Below, one piece after another: positions 45,974 to 55,301 of a stretch of 64,000 nt of DNA. The notes beneath the pieces were generated by a model. It saw nothing but the letters and a program-made list of their open reading frames with translations. It searched no databases and was not told the DNA's origin. Source of the DNA: Kurthia gibsonii (lineage in GTDB: Bacteria > Bacillota > Bacilli > Bacillales_A > Planococcaceae); contig NZ_BJOB01000002.1 of NCBI RefSeq assembly GCF_006539985.1, positions 1 to 64,000 on the forward strand. Reading direction: 5' to 3'. How positions within the stretch are numbered: the stretch's first letter is position 1; every line of letters begins with the position of its first letter. The position numbers were made by a program, and so were the translations under genes.

Positions 45974-46951
45974 TTATGCAGGTTGAATAATGTGTGTGCG
46001 ATGTTTTTTCTGTGGGAATTGATAATCTTGTGGTAAATAACTAATATGAAAGTCTACTAAAAATTTAATAATTTCTTTTTCATAATCAAAAGGTTGTTCA
46101 TTAAATGATTGCGCATGCTCACCTTTTTCGAATAACACAAGTCGTGTATTTTCAGGTTTTGCCGCATGTAGCGCTTCTGACATCGTATGTGGAATATACG
46201 TATCTTCTAAACTATGAATATATAAAATAGGTTTTGAAATCTTTTGAACAGCTTCAATCGGTGCGACTTCACGCAGTGTATAACCATCACGTTTTTGAAT
46301 AAAGAAGTCAGCTAATTTTACCGCGTAAGCAGTTTTAATCGGTGTATCGCGCATGAGTACATGGTGGAGTTGTTTTTCAAATGTTGAAAATGCACAATCT
46401 GCAATAATAAAATCAAATAATGTATCATCTAATCCACCATATTGAAGAGTTGTAGCAGCGCCCATTGATTCACCTTGAATTCCTAACAGTGCACCATGTG
46501 TCATCTGTGAACGAACAGCTTCTACAACAGCTTGTAAATCATACTTTTCATAAAAGCCATAGCTTGTCGTTTTGCCACCTGTTTTTCCGTGGCGACGTTG
46601 ATCGTAAACAATAATATTATAACCGAGACGAGCAAATACTTGTGCGTATTTTAAGGAATTGATATGTGTTTCAGTTACTCCGTGTAAAATAATGATCGTA
46701 TTAGGACTTGTCGTACTCTGAATCTTGTGGCATGTAATGGGGTAACCATTTAGTGATTGTACAATAAAACTTTCTTTAGCTACATGTGTAAACCAATCTT
46801 CATTCAAACGTTTGGATTGTACTTCGCGGTCCCAGATGAATTGTTCATCTTTTTGTTTCATATACATAACACGATTGGAAATGGTATAGCCAAGTGCAGC
46901 TATGGAAGCACTTGTAGCTACAGAAGCAAGTAAAGGCCATTTCTTTTTCAA
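45974..46951 (-). CDS. Membrane-anchored alpha/beta hydrolase
   Basis: Hydrolase of about 325 aa with an N-terminal signal-anchor helix (WPLLASVATSASIAALGYTI) that probably leaves the catalytic domain outside the membrane. Seen: HGVTETH oxyanion region, nucleophile elbow GESMGA (with Glu before Ser), acid in HSLEDTYIPH, and histidine in GEHAQSF. The start is inferred: TTG at 46951 lies six bases after GAGGTG, whereas the ATG at 46957 directly abuts that site. Similar to the YqkD-type hydrolases of Bacillus; in B. subtilis yqkD lies next to yqkE and yqkF, which agrees with the context here. Confidence 0.8.
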   Translation of the reverse strand: MKKKWPLLASVATSASIAALGYTISNRVMYMKQKDEQFIWDREVQSKRLNEDWFTHVAKESFIVQSLNGYPITCHKIQSTTSPNTIIILHGVTETHINSLKYAQVFARLGYNIIVYDQRRHGKTGGKTTSYGFYEKYDLQAVVEAVRSQMTHGALLGIQGESMGAATTLQYGGLDDTLFDFIIADCAFSTFEKQLHHVLMRDTPIKTAYAVKLADFFIQKRDGYTLREVAPIEAVQKISKPILYIHSLEDTYIPHTMSEALHAAKPENTRLVLFEKGEHAQSFNEQPFDYEKEIIKFLVDFHISYLPQDYQFPQKKHRTHIIQPA

Positions 46952-47071
46952 ATTCATCACCTCATGTTCATCATAATTAAATATGTTAAAAAAATCCATA
47001 GACATTTCAAAACCTTACAAATGATTTACTTTCTGCTAAAATAAATGTAAATCAAATACGAGGTGACAGAA

Positions 47072-47320
47072 ATGGCGAAAAAGAAAAAACAAATGACTCA
47101 ACCGAAGTCGACTTCAGATGACGGATTGACATTAAAAGATCAATTAAATGCAGATGTCTTAAGTCAATTAAAGTTAGCGAAACAAAGTTTAGTTGCACAA
47201 GAAAAAGAACAAGAAGAAGAGCGTCGTGCAAAAGCGTTATTTGAGAAAAAACAACGCGAGAAAAATATGAGTTTTGAAGAATTGTTAGAACAATACGGCG
47301 ATCAAGGTTCAAAATTTTAA
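47072..47320 (+). CDS. yqkE: YqkE (DUF3886) family protein
   Basis: Small, highly charged, mostly helical protein of 82 aa matching the YqkE/DUF3886 family: LTLKDQLNADVLSQLK, a long EEERR-rich coiled segment, then REKNMSFEELLEQYG. The function is unknown. The ATG at 47072 follows GAGGTGA; an upstream codon at 47063 lies inside that site. Confidence 0.85.
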   Translation: MAKKKKQMTQPKSTSDDGLTLKDQLNADVLSQLKLAKQSLVAQEKEQEEERRAKALFEKKQREKNMSFEELLEQYGDQGSKF

Positions 47321-47380
47321 TCGTACATTTTTAAAACAGACACTATCAGTGCAGTTCCCATAAATAAGAGAATCTAAACA

Positions 47381-47418
47381 AAAAACTGAAGCCGCGACAC
47401 AGCGCGGTTTCAGTTTTT
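47381..47418. terminator. Terminator between yqkE and convergent yqkF
   Basis: AAAAACTGAAGCCGCG (47381-47396) pairs with CGCGGTTTCAGTTTTT (47403-47418) with one wobble; A- and T-tracts on both sides. Confidence 0.85.
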
Positions 47419-47448
47419 TTAATCTTTATATATTTTTTAGCCATACAT

Positions 47449-48351
47449 TTATTTCATACGATGTTCTTCGTATCGATTTGCTTTTGTCATGTTCATCCAT
47501 TGTTCTAAAACATCTTGTGAAGCAGGGTGATAATAGGCATCGATAATTTCATATAGTTGTGGCAAACTGCTAACACCTAAAACCGTACTCGCGATGACGT
47601 CTTGTTTTAAATTATAGCCAATTGCACCGTTTAACATATAATCCGTAGATTGTTCAAGTTGTTTCAGTGTGTGAGCTAATTCTTCTTTTGAGTAGTCTAG
47701 AAAACCATTGTCTGTCATTCGTTGTTCCCATTCATTTGTTAAAAGACCTTTCGCAATTGTACCACGTGAAATAACTGATATACGTCGTTCTTTCATCCAC
47801 TCAAACCATTCCTCAGGACGACGATCTAACGCGCTATATTGCATCATGATAGCGCTTGGACGACCCATTGTTGCCATTTGTTCAATAACATTTGGACGAA
47901 TGGAAGAAATACCGTATTGGCGAATGACTCCTTCGCGTTTTAAGTCTTCAAAGGCTTCAGCAATTTCTTCAAAGTTGTCTTCTAATGTTCCCCCATGTAG
48001 CTGATATAAATCGATATAGTCGGTCCCTAAACGGACGAGGCTTTTCTTAACGGCCTCCATGATATATTTTTTCGATGCATCCCAATGCCAGCTGTCGCCA
48101 GAAGCGTCCCATACATTTCCGACCTTTGTTGAAATGATAACATCTTGGCGTTTTTTACGTAAAATATCTCCTACAATAATTTCGTTACGTCCATGATTAT
48201 ATAAGTCTGCTGTATCAAAAAAGTTAATGCCAGCATCTACTGCTGCATCAATAATGTTGCGTGCCTCTTGTAATTCCATCGGTAGTGACATACAACCTAA
48301 ACTTAATTCTGACACGCGTAAATCACTTGGACCTAAGTTTCTATACTCCAT
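47449..48351 (-). CDS. yqkF: Aldo/keto reductase YqkF
   Basis: NADPH-dependent aldo-keto reductase of 300 aa. The catalytic tetrad is Asp46 and Tyr51 (FFDTADLYNHG), Lys76 (ISTKVGN) and His119 (YQLHGG). The physiological substrate is unknown. The neighbourhood (yqkE, yqkF, nudF/yqkG, fur) is the B. subtilis one. The ATG at 48351 follows GAGGAGGCG. It is divergent from nudF. Confidence 0.9.
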   Translation of the reverse strand: MEYRNLGPSDLRVSELSLGCMSLPMELQEARNIIDAAVDAGINFFDTADLYNHGRNEIIVGDILRKKRQDVIISTKVGNVWDASGDSWHWDASKKYIMEAVKKSLVRLGTDYIDLYQLHGGTLEDNFEEIAEAFEDLKREGVIRQYGISSIRPNVIEQMATMGRPSAIMMQYSALDRRPEEWFEWMKERRISVISRGTIAKGLLTNEWEQRMTDNGFLDYSKEELAHTLKQLEQSTDYMLNGAIGYNLKQDVIASTVLGVSSLPQLYEIIDAYYHPASQDVLEQWMNMTKANRYEEHRMK

Positions 48352-48427
48352 ATATAACGCCTCCTCATACTTAATGGTACAATGTAAGTGGAAAAATAAT
48401 CAATCTTAAAAGCATGGAGTGAATAAG

Positions 48428-48982
48428 ATGAACAAAAAATTTGAAGAAGTAACGATTTCATCTGAAACAATTTATGAAGGACGCATTATTGATGTAAAAA
48501 AAGATCAAGTACGTCTGCCAAATGGAAAAACAGGAACAAGAGAATTAGTGAAACATCCTGGAGCAGTAGGTATTATTCCAATTACAGCAGATGGTCGTCT
48601 AATTGTTGTTGAACAATATCGCAAGCCTTTAGAGCGTAGTATCGTTGAAATTCCAGCGGGTAAATTAGAGCCAGGTGAAAAACCCGCAGTAACAGCAGTT
48701 CGAGAATTAGAAGAAGAAACAGGGTATGGCGCGCATGACTTTGCGTATCTACAAACAATTGCAACATCACCAGGCTTTGCAGATGAAATCATTCACCTCT
48801 ATATTGCAAAAGACTTATATAAAATCGAGCAACCGGCAAGTCCAGATGAAGATGAATTTGTCGAATTAATGGAGATCTCTTTAGAAGAAGCAGAAGAAAT
48901 GATGCAAGATGGTCGAATTTATGATGCGAAAACAGTCATTGCTGTGATGTGGATGCGTCAAAATATGTCGGTAAACAAATAA
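48428..48982 (+). CDS. nudF: ADP-ribose pyrophosphatase (Nudix)
   Basis: Nudix hydrolase that splits ADP-ribose to AMP and ribose-5-phosphate, 184 aa. A complete Nudix box spans G78 to Y100 (it ends RELEEETGY). The N-terminal ISSETIYEGRIIDVKKD is typical of the YqkG/NudF group. The ATG at 48428 is about seven bases after GGAGTGA. In Bacillus, spoIIM usually follows; here fur comes next. Confidence 0.92.
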   Translation: MNKKFEEVTISSETIYEGRIIDVKKDQVRLPNGKTGTRELVKHPGAVGIIPITADGRLIVVEQYRKPLERSIVEIPAGKLEPGEKPAVTAVRELEEETGYGAHDFAYLQTIATSPGFADEIIHLYIAKDLYKIEQPASPDEDEFVELMEISLEEAEEMMQDGRIYDAKTVIAVMWMRQNMSVNK

Positions 48983-49060
48983 ATTTGTATAGATGAAGTA
49001 AAAAAGGTTTTCTTTTTGAGAAAATATGTTTATCATAGTTGCTGTGAACAATATTCTCAA

Positions 49061-49091
49061 TTGACTTGTTATTTAATAATAATTATTATAA
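49061..49091 (+). promoter_or_regulatory. Distal fur promoter with overlapping PerR-like box
   Basis: TTGACT (49061-49066), 17 bases, TATTAT (49084-49089). A PerR-type site TAATAAT-T-ATTATAA (49077-49091) matches 13 of the 14 fixed positions of TTATAAT-N-ATTATAA and covers the -10. In B. subtilis fur is a known PerR target. No perR gene is in the window. The AT-rich context makes chance matches possible. Confidence 0.6.
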
Positions 49092-49125
49092 AAAGATAGT
49101 CATTCCATTTAAATTCCACTATTTG

Positions 49126-49155
49126 TTGTCAATCAAACATAGGTTTTGGTATAAT
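49126..49155 (+). promoter_or_regulatory. Proximal fur promoter
   Basis: TTGTCA (49126-49131), 18 bases, TATAAT (49150-49155), placing the start about 20 bases before the fur ATG. Confidence 0.7.
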
Positions 49156-49180
49156 GTGAATAGTTTAGGAGGGCGTCACT

Positions 49181-49648
49181 ATGGAAAGCCGTATAGATCG
49201 AATAAAGAAGCAATTGCATGGTGCGAGCTATAAACTGACGCCACAACGTGAGGCGACAGTGCGCGTACTACTAGAGAACGAAGAAGATCATCTGAGTGCT
49301 GAAGATGTCTATTTATTAGTAAAAGAAAAAGCGCCAGAGATTGGTTTAGCAACAGTGTATCGTACACTTGAGTTGTTAACAGAATTAAAAATTGTCGATA
49401 AAATCAATTTTGGTGATGGTGTATCACGCTACGATTTACGCCAAGAAGGCGCTGCACATTTCCACCACCATCTTGTATGTATCGAATGTGGTGCAGTTGA
49501 TGAAATCCAAGAAGATTTATTAGAAGATGTGGAAGCAATTGTTGAAAAGCGTTGGAATTTCCAAGTGAAAGACCACCGTTTAACATTCCACGGGATTTGC
49601 TGGCGTTGTTCAAGTAAAAAAGATCAATCACCAAATGACCAAAACTAG
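49181..49648 (+). CDS. fur: Ferric uptake regulator Fur
   Basis: Iron-responsive repressor, 155 aa. The DNA-binding part has YKLTPQREATVRVLLENEED and GLATVYRTLELL. The metal-binding part has HFHHHLVCIECG and a second CxxC (CWRC) near the C-terminus for structural zinc. The first zinc pair, with the context after nudF and before xerD, favours Fur over PerR or Zur. The ATG follows GGAGGG. Likely controls the siderophore operon at 28.2 kb. Confidence 0.93.
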   Translation: MESRIDRIKKQLHGASYKLTPQREATVRVLLENEEDHLSAEDVYLLVKEKAPEIGLATVYRTLELLTELKIVDKINFGDGVSRYDLRQEGAAHFHHHLVCIECGAVDEIQEDLLEDVEAIVEKRWNFQVKDHRLTFHGICWRCSSKKDQSPNDQN

Positions 49649-49649
49649 A

Positions 49650-49735
49650 AGGGTTGTCCTAAAGTTTAAAAAGCAGCTTAAATCAATTACTTGATTCTAA
49701 ACTGTGCGCTTAAACTGATGTGGACAGCCTTTTTT
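49650..49735 (+). terminator. Three-tier hairpin terminator of fur
   Basis: Nested stems: GGTTGTCC/GGACAGCC (49652-49659 with 49722-49729), AGTTTAA/TTAAACT (49663-49669 with 49710-49716) and AATCAA/TTGATT (49681-49686 with 49691-49696), followed by TTTTTT. It is longer than a standard terminator. Confidence 0.75.
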
Positions 49736-49764
49736 CTATCTTGAATAGAGAAGGAGAGAAAACG

Positions 49765-50670
49765 ATGAATCCAGAAGTACGAGATGCAGTAGAAGAATAC
49801 ATACATTTTTTACGTGTAGAGAGACAGCTTGCGCAGAATACATTAACATCGTATGACAAAGATATTCGCGCATATGTCCATTCGATTTTTGAACAGCAAC
49901 AATTAGCAACTTTTAATGAAATCGAGCGTTATCATATTTTACAACATTTAAAAGCACTGCAAGAAGACGGGAAAACAGCACGTACGATTTCACGACATAT
50001 TTCATCTATTCGTTCATTCCATCAGTTTTTATTGCGTGAAAAACGTTGTCAACAAGATCCGACGGTTCATTTAGAGATGCCGAAACTAGAACAGAAGTTG
50101 CCGCAGATTCTATCAATTGAAGAAGTCGACAGGTTGATGGAAGCGCCGAATACACAAAAGCCAGCTGGTAAAAGAGACCGAGCAATGTTAGAACTTTTAT
50201 ATGCTACAGGTATGCGCATAAGTGAATGTATTGAGTTAAATGTGGAAGATGTCCATCTTTCTATGGGGTTCATTCGTGTATTTGGTAAGGGAGGAAAGGA
50301 GCGTATTATTCCACTTGGACGAGCAGCGATTGAAACGTGTACGGTTTACATCAATCAAGCTAGACGTGAATTAGAAAGTACAAAAGGACGAAGCGAAGCG
50401 TTATTTTTGAATCAGAGAGGGAACAGATTAACAAGGCAGGGCGTATGGAAATTGTTAAAGGGCTATGCACAAAAAGCACATATTCAGCATGAATTAACAC
50501 CGCATATTTTACGACATTCATTTGCGACTCATCTAATTGAGAATGGAGCAGATTTGCGTGCTGTACAGGAATTATTAGGCCATGCAGATATTTCAACAAC
50601 ACAAATTTATACGCATGTCAGTAAAACACGTCTATCTGATGTCTATAAACAATACCATCCGCGTGCATAA
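49765..50670 (+). CDS. xerD: Tyrosine recombinase XerD
   Basis: Site-specific recombinase that with XerC/CodV resolves chromosome dimers at dif. It has 301 aa, with the N-terminal SAM-like domain (HFLRVERQLAQNTLTSYDKD) and the catalytic residues Arg in ATGMRISE, His-x-x-Arg in PHILRHSFATHL, His in LLGHADISTTQIYTH and the following tyrosine. The ATG at 49765 follows AAGGAGAG; an earlier in-frame start at 49720 lies inside the fur terminator. The small yqzK gene often found between fur and xerD is absent. Confidence 0.94.
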   Translation: MNPEVRDAVEEYIHFLRVERQLAQNTLTSYDKDIRAYVHSIFEQQQLATFNEIERYHILQHLKALQEDGKTARTISRHISSIRSFHQFLLREKRCQQDPTVHLEMPKLEQKLPQILSIEEVDRLMEAPNTQKPAGKRDRAMLELLYATGMRISECIELNVEDVHLSMGFIRVFGKGGKERIIPLGRAAIETCTVYINQARRELESTKGRSEALFLNQRGNRLTRQGVWKLLKGYAQKAHIQHELTPHILRHSFATHLIENGADLRAVQELLGHADISTTQIYTHVSKTRLSDVYKQYHPRA

Positions 50671-50676
50671 ATTTTA

Positions 50677-50706
50677 AAATGTCAGATGTCTGACGTTTAT
50701 TTTTCT
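50677..50706 (+). terminator. Probable weak terminator of xerD
   Basis: AAATGTCAG (50677-50685) pairs with CTGACGTTT (50690-50698, one wobble) around ATGT, followed by ATTTTTCT. Confidence 0.55.
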
Positions 50707-50793
50707 AAAAAATTTGTTAAAATAAAGAAGAACAATCAACAACTGACTTTTTTCGGGAATCAGTAATGAAATCGATTGTAGGAGGAACTAAAA

Positions 50794-51990
50794 ATGAAAC
50801 CATTTAAACGTATACATTTAATTGTGATGGACTCAGTAGGTATTGGTGAGGCACCAGATGCAGCTGCTTTTAACGATGTAGGTGCAGATACACTTGGACA
50901 TATTGCAGAGGAAATGAACGGGCTGAATATGCCACATATGGAGAGCTTAGGCTATTCAAATATTCGTCGCATGATAGAATTAGAGCCACTTAAAGGCATT
51001 CAAGAAGTTGAAAAACCAAAGGCCTACTATGGTCTTATGCAAGAAGCCTCTGTCGGGAAAGATACAATGACAGGGCACTGGGAGATTATGGGTTTGAATA
51101 TTGACAAACCTTTTAAAGTTTATCCAGAAGGCTTCCCACAAGAATTATTAGATGAGTTAGAAGAAAAAACAGGTCGCAAAGTATTGTGTAACCAACCATA
51201 TAGTGGTACAGCAGTTATTGAGGATTTTGGAAAAGAACATATGGAGACGGGCGCTCTGATTGTATATACATCAGCAGATCCAGTATTACAAATTGCAGCG
51301 CATGAAGATATTGTGCCACTAGAAGAACTATATAAAATTTGTGAAATTGCACGTGAGATTACAAAACGCCCTGAGTACTTAGTCGGTCGTGTCATTGCGC
51401 GTCCATTCGTAGGCGAGCCAGGAAACTTTACACGTACTGCGAATCGTCACGACTATGCCCTAACACCATTCGGTCGTACGGTAATGAATGAGATGAAAGA
51501 TGCAGGGCTTGATGTCATCGCAATCGGTAAAATCTCAGATATTTATAATGGTGAAGGTGTAACAGAAGCGATTCGTACGAAAAGTAATATGGATGGAATG
51601 GATCAATTAGTCAATGTCATGAAACGTGATTTCCACGGACTATCATTCGTCAACTTAGTAGATTTTGATGCAAACTTTGGTCACCGTCGTGATCCACAAG
51701 GTTATGGTGAAGCACTAGAAGCGTTTGATGCGCGTTTACCAGAAGTATTTGAAAATATGCATGAAGATGATTTACTACTAATTACAGCAGACCACGGGAA
51801 TGACCCAACATTTGAAGGAACAGACCATACGCGTGAATATGTGCCTTTAATTGCGTACTCACCACGTTTTAAAGAAGGGAAAGCGCTTGACCACATGCAA
51901 ACTTTTGCAAGTCTTGGTGCGACAGTTGCAGATAATTTTGATGTGAAGTTACCCGAGTACGGTGAAAGTTTCTTATCCCAATTGAAATAA
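50794..51990 (+). CDS. deoB: Phosphopentomutase
   Basis: Mn-dependent mutase interconverting (deoxy)ribose-1- and -5-phosphate, 398 aa. The metal/nucleophile motifs are [13 protein letters not shown] at the N-terminus, [15 protein letters not shown] near residue 88 (the phosphorylated threonine) and [18 protein letters not shown] near 330. It begins with ATG after AGGAGG. pdp follows after 16 bases; the purine nucleoside phosphorylase gene usual at this point is missing. Confidence 0.95.
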   Translation: MKPFKRIHLIVMDSVGIGEAPDAAAFNDVGADTLGHIAEEMNGLNMPHMESLGYSNIRRMIELEPLKGIQEVEKPKAYYGLMQEASVGKDTMTGHWEIMGLNIDKPFKVYPEGFPQELLDELEEKTGRKVLCNQPYSGTAVIEDFGKEHMETGALIVYTSADPVLQIAAHEDIVPLEELYKICEIAREITKRPEYLVGRVIARPFVGEPGNFTRTANRHDYALTPFGRTVMNEMKDAGLDVIAIGKISDIYNGEGVTEAIRTKSNMDGMDQLVNVMKRDFHGLSFVNLVDFDANFGHRRDPQGYGEALEAFDARLPEVFENMHEDDLLLITADHGNDPTFEGTDHTREYVPLIAYSPRFKEGKALDHMQTFASLGATVADNFDVKLPEYGESFLSQLK

Positions 51991-52006
51991 GGAAGGACAG
52001 ACGTAT

Positions 52007-53329
52007 ATGCATATTTTAGATGTCATTGAAAAAAAGAAAAATAATCAACCTTTAACAAAAGAAGATATTCAATTTTTTATTGATGGTTATGTCAATGATA
52101 CAATTGAAGATTATCAAGCATCTGCTTTATTGATGGCAATTCGTATCAATGGATTAGATTTTGAGGAAACACTAGCATTAACGAATGCGATGCTACATTC
52201 AGGTGACATTATTGATCTATCTGCTATTAATGGTTATAAAGTCGATAAACATTCAACAGGCGGCGTTGGCGATAAGGTGACATTAATTGTTGCGCCGATT
52301 GTTGCCGCATTAGGTGTAAAAGTAGCGAAGTTATCAGGTCGTGGTCTCGGTATTACAGGTGGCACACTTGATAAATTAGAAGCGATTGATGGTGTAAGTA
52401 TTGATTTAACAGAAGAACAATTCTTAAATCAAGTGAATGAGATTGGTTTTGCGTTAGCAGGACAAACACAAAACTTAGTACCAGCAGACAAAAAGCTCTA
52501 TGCACTACGTGATGTGACAGGTACAGTCGATTCACTGCCACTGATTGCAAGTTCTATTATGAGTAAAAAGTTAGCAAGTGGTGCTGATGGTATGGTACTT
52601 GATGTGAAGTATGGTTCAGGTGCATTTTGTAAAACGAAAGAAGTTGCAACTGAGTTAGCTAAAATGATGATTCAAATTGCAGAAGGCTCGGATAAATCAA
52701 TCGTGACAGTATTATCTTCAATGGATAATCCATTAGGTCGTGCAATTGGGAATAAAAACGAAGTAAAAGAAGCATATGATTTATTAAAAAATCCAGATGA
52801 AGCAGATCCAAATCTTTTAAATACAAGTATTGAAGTATCTGCTTATATGTATGAAATCGCAACGAAGAAAACACACGAAGAAGCGAAGCAAGCTGTACTT
52901 GATGTGTTACATTCAGGTGAACCAGTGAAGAAGTTTGAAGAGATGGTGAGAGCGCAACGTTTAAACGATTCAAATGAAGAAATTGATTTGAACTTTGAAC
53001 CAGCATATCGTGTAGCTGTAAAAGCGCCGAAAGAAGCGCATGGTTATATTGAAAAAATTGATGCACAAACAATTGGACAAATTTCATTAGATTTAGGTGC
53101 AGGTCGTCATACAAAAGCAGATGAGCTCGATTACTTTGCAGGTGTAGAATTACACAAAGTAAAAGGTGACGCTGTAAAGCCAGATGATGTCGTGATGGAA
53201 CTGTATGCAAGTAAACCAATTGATGAAGCATTTGCAGTGCGTGCGCAACAGTCGATTACGTATAGTGAACAGCCAGTCGATGCAATTGATGCAAAAAGTG
53301 TTTTAAAAAGTAAAGATTTAAGTCAATGA
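52007..53329 (+). CDS. pdp: Pyrimidine-nucleoside phosphorylase
   Basis: Phosphorolysis of uridine and thymidine to base and pentose-1-phosphate, which deoB then converts. Length 440 aa (typical about 433). The family signature SGRGLGITGGTLDKLEAI is near residue 112, with DKHSTGGVGDKVTL near 82. It ends in a strong terminator. deoB and pdp form a compact salvage operon. Confidence 0.94.
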   Translation: MHILDVIEKKKNNQPLTKEDIQFFIDGYVNDTIEDYQASALLMAIRINGLDFEETLALTNAMLHSGDIIDLSAINGYKVDKHSTGGVGDKVTLIVAPIVAALGVKVAKLSGRGLGITGGTLDKLEAIDGVSIDLTEEQFLNQVNEIGFALAGQTQNLVPADKKLYALRDVTGTVDSLPLIASSIMSKKLASGADGMVLDVKYGSGAFCKTKEVATELAKMMIQIAEGSDKSIVTVLSSMDNPLGRAIGNKNEVKEAYDLLKNPDEADPNLLNTSIEVSAYMYEIATKKTHEEAKQAVLDVLHSGEPVKKFEEMVRAQRLNDSNEEIDLNFEPAYRVAVKAPKEAHGYIEKIDAQTIGQISLDLGAGRHTKADELDYFAGVELHKVKGDAVKPDDVVMELYASKPIDEAFAVRAQQSITYSEQPVDAIDAKSVLKSKDLSQ

Positions 53330-53332
53330 TTG

Positions 53333-53372
53333 AAAACATCTTGAGGTTTTAAAAATCTCAAGATGTTTTTTT
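53333..53372 (+). terminator. Intrinsic terminator of deoB-pdp
   Basis: A 13-bp perfect stem AAAACATCTTGAG (53333-53345) with its complement (53357-53369) and a T-tract. Confidence 0.9.
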
Positions 53373-53511
53373 GTCTTTTAAGAAGAATTTTAAAAATAAA
53401 AACGTTTTCATAGAAAAACAATGATTGGCACAATTCCCCATCCTATGATAAAGTTTTTTAATAAAGAAAATTCCGACCATTCACACAATGGCGGATTCAG
53501 GGGGATTTGAC

Positions 53512-54825
53512 ATGCATTTATATGGCACACAAGCAGTAAATGAAAAAGGGCATTTAACAATTGGGGGAGTCGATACAACAGAACTAGCCGCTACATACGG
53601 AACACCACAATTTGTATATGATCTAGCGCTATTTAGAGAACGTGCGCGTGGTTTTGTGGATACATTTGAAAAAGCAGGTGTGAAAGCACAGGTAGCCTAT
53701 GCTTCAAAAGCTTTCTCATCAGTAGCGATTTATCAAGTGGCTGCACAGGAAGGGTTATCGGTGGATGTCGTGTCAGGTGGAGAACTATATACAGCTTTAA
53801 AAGCTGGATTCCCAAGTGCTAAAATCCATTTCCATGGCAATAACAAATCACTAGAGGAATTACATCAAGCATTCGATTCAAAAATCGGTTGTATCGTCAT
53901 TGATAACTTCTATGAAATTGAAAAATTAAAAGAATTAGCAACAGTAAAGCAACAGAAGATGGATGTATTAATTCGTGTAACACCAGGTGTTGAAGCACAT
54001 ACACATGATTTTATTACAACAGGTCAAGCTGATTCGAAATTCGGGTTTGACTTAAGCAATGGTCAAGCAGATGAAGCTTTTCAACAGCTTTATCAACATG
54101 ACTTCCTTCAATTAAAAGGCATGCACTGTCATATTGGCTCGCAAATCTTTGAAACAGAAGCATTTAGCTTAGCTGCACAAAAAGTAGTAGCGAAAATGGC
54201 TGAGTGGGAAAAAACAACAGGATTCAAAGCGACAGTATTAAATCTTGGTGGTGGATTCGGTATTCGTTACACAGAAGAAGATGCACCTCTTGAGCCAGCT
54301 GTTTATGTAGATGATATGATACAAGCTGTGAAAAAAGAAGCAGCGGCACACGAAGTCGCTTTACCTGAAATTTGGATCGAACCAGGTCGTTCATTAGTAG
54401 GGGATGCTGGAACGACACTTTACACAATTGGTTCAAGTAAAGTAGTACCAGATGTACGCAACTATATCGCAATCGATGGTGGCATGAGTGATAACATTCG
54501 TCCAGCATTATATGATGCAAAATATGAAGGTGTACTTGCAAATAAGATGAATGAAAAAGCAGATATGGTTTATACAATTGCAGGAAAGCTATGTGAATCA
54601 GGCGATAAAATTATCGAAGATTTAACATTACCAAAAGCAGAAGCACATGATTTACTTGCGACATTCTGTACAGGTGCTTATGGTTATGCGATGGCAAGTA
54701 ATTATAATCGTATGCCGCGTCCAGCAGTTGTTTTCGTTGAAGATGGCCAACATCAATTAGTTGTAAAAAGAGAAACAATGGAAGATTTAGTGAAATTAGA
54801 TTTACCATTCACGCTAGGTGAATAA
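53512..54825 (+). CDS. lysA: Diaminopimelate decarboxylase
   Basis: Last step of lysine synthesis, PLP-dependent, 437 aa. The Schiff-base lysine is K66 in AYASKAF, HCHIGSQIF is near 213, GGGFGIRY near 253, and the C-terminal active-site cysteine lies in GKLCESGD. The ATG at 53512 follows AGGGGGAT; an in-frame upstream ATG at 53488 lies before this site. There is no lysine riboswitch in the 180-base upstream gap. In Bacillus a dacF-spoIIA-spoVA block separates it from pdp; none is present. Confidence 0.95.
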   Translation: MHLYGTQAVNEKGHLTIGGVDTTELAATYGTPQFVYDLALFRERARGFVDTFEKAGVKAQVAYASKAFSSVAIYQVAAQEGLSVDVVSGGELYTALKAGFPSAKIHFHGNNKSLEELHQAFDSKIGCIVIDNFYEIEKLKELATVKQQKMDVLIRVTPGVEAHTHDFITTGQADSKFGFDLSNGQADEAFQQLYQHDFLQLKGMHCHIGSQIFETEAFSLAAQKVVAKMAEWEKTTGFKATVLNLGGGFGIRYTEEDAPLEPAVYVDDMIQAVKKEAAAHEVALPEIWIEPGRSLVGDAGTTLYTIGSSKVVPDVRNYIAIDGGMSDNIRPALYDAKYEGVLANKMNEKADMVYTIAGKLCESGDKIIEDLTLPKAEAHDLLATFCTGAYGYAMASNYNRMPRPAVVFVEDGQHQLVVKRETMEDLVKLDLPFTLGE

Positions 54826-54929
54826 TTCTATTTTATCCTAAAAATGGCAAAAAAGTTGCGGGATAGTAAAATTTCGTGTAGTATAGCCAAGTATATAGTT
54901 TAGGTTTAAAAAAAGAGGGATTATAATCT

Positions 54930-55301
54930 ATGTTAAATCGATATAAAAAAACATACGAAAAAATCGCAATGGGGCTACTTTCTTTTATGCCAGATGAAAA
55001 AGATTTAAAAGTATTGCAACAAACGATTCAAAAGTATGATACCGAACAAGATTGGGAATTATATTTGTATAAGCTAGATGCCGACTACATTGGTTTAATC
55101 GGTGTGGAACGATTCGATACAGAATTGATTGTCCGTCATATCTCAGTTGACCCTTCTCATAGAGGAGAAGGAATTGGGACAACGATGGTACAAGAGTTAG
55201 CAGAGCAAAATCCTACTTGTCGTGTAAGTGCTTGTCAATTGACTAAGCCATTTATCGAAAAATGTCTTCATACAAAAGAAGAAGCAGACATTCACATATA
55301 A
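54930..55301 (+). CDS. ribT: RibT-type GNAT acetyltransferase
   Basis: Small GNAT-fold protein of 123 aa matching RibT: MLNRYKKTYEKIAMGLLSFM at the N-terminus and the acetyl-CoA loop SVDPSHRGEGIGT near residue 72. In B. subtilis ribT is the last gene of the riboflavin operon. Here it stands alone, in its syntenic position between lysA and ypuF/scpA, without any riboflavin gene or FMN riboswitch. Its substrate is unknown. Confidence 0.88.
   Translation: MLNRYKKTYEKIAMGLLSFMPDEKDLKVLQQTIQKYDTEQDWELYLYKLDADYIGLIGVERFDTELIVRHISVDPSHRGEGIGTTMVQELAEQNPTCRVSACQLTKPFIEKCLHTKEEADIHI

Noticed and set aside
49765..50670. xerD-like recombinase as a phage integrase
   Set aside because: Length, motifs and the fur-xerD-deoB context are those of the housekeeping XerD.
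52659..53231. Long minus-strand open frame (190 codons) within pdp
   Set aside because: It lies fully inside a clear gene, is leucine/histidine-rich as expected of an antisense shadow, and has no ribosome site.
53426..53446. TTGGCAC upstream of lysA resembling a sigma-54 promoter
   Set aside because: The required GC doublet at -12 with correct spacing is absent.
53373..53511. Possible lysine riboswitch ahead of lysA
   Set aside because: The gap is only about 140 bases and lacks the conserved lysine-box elements.
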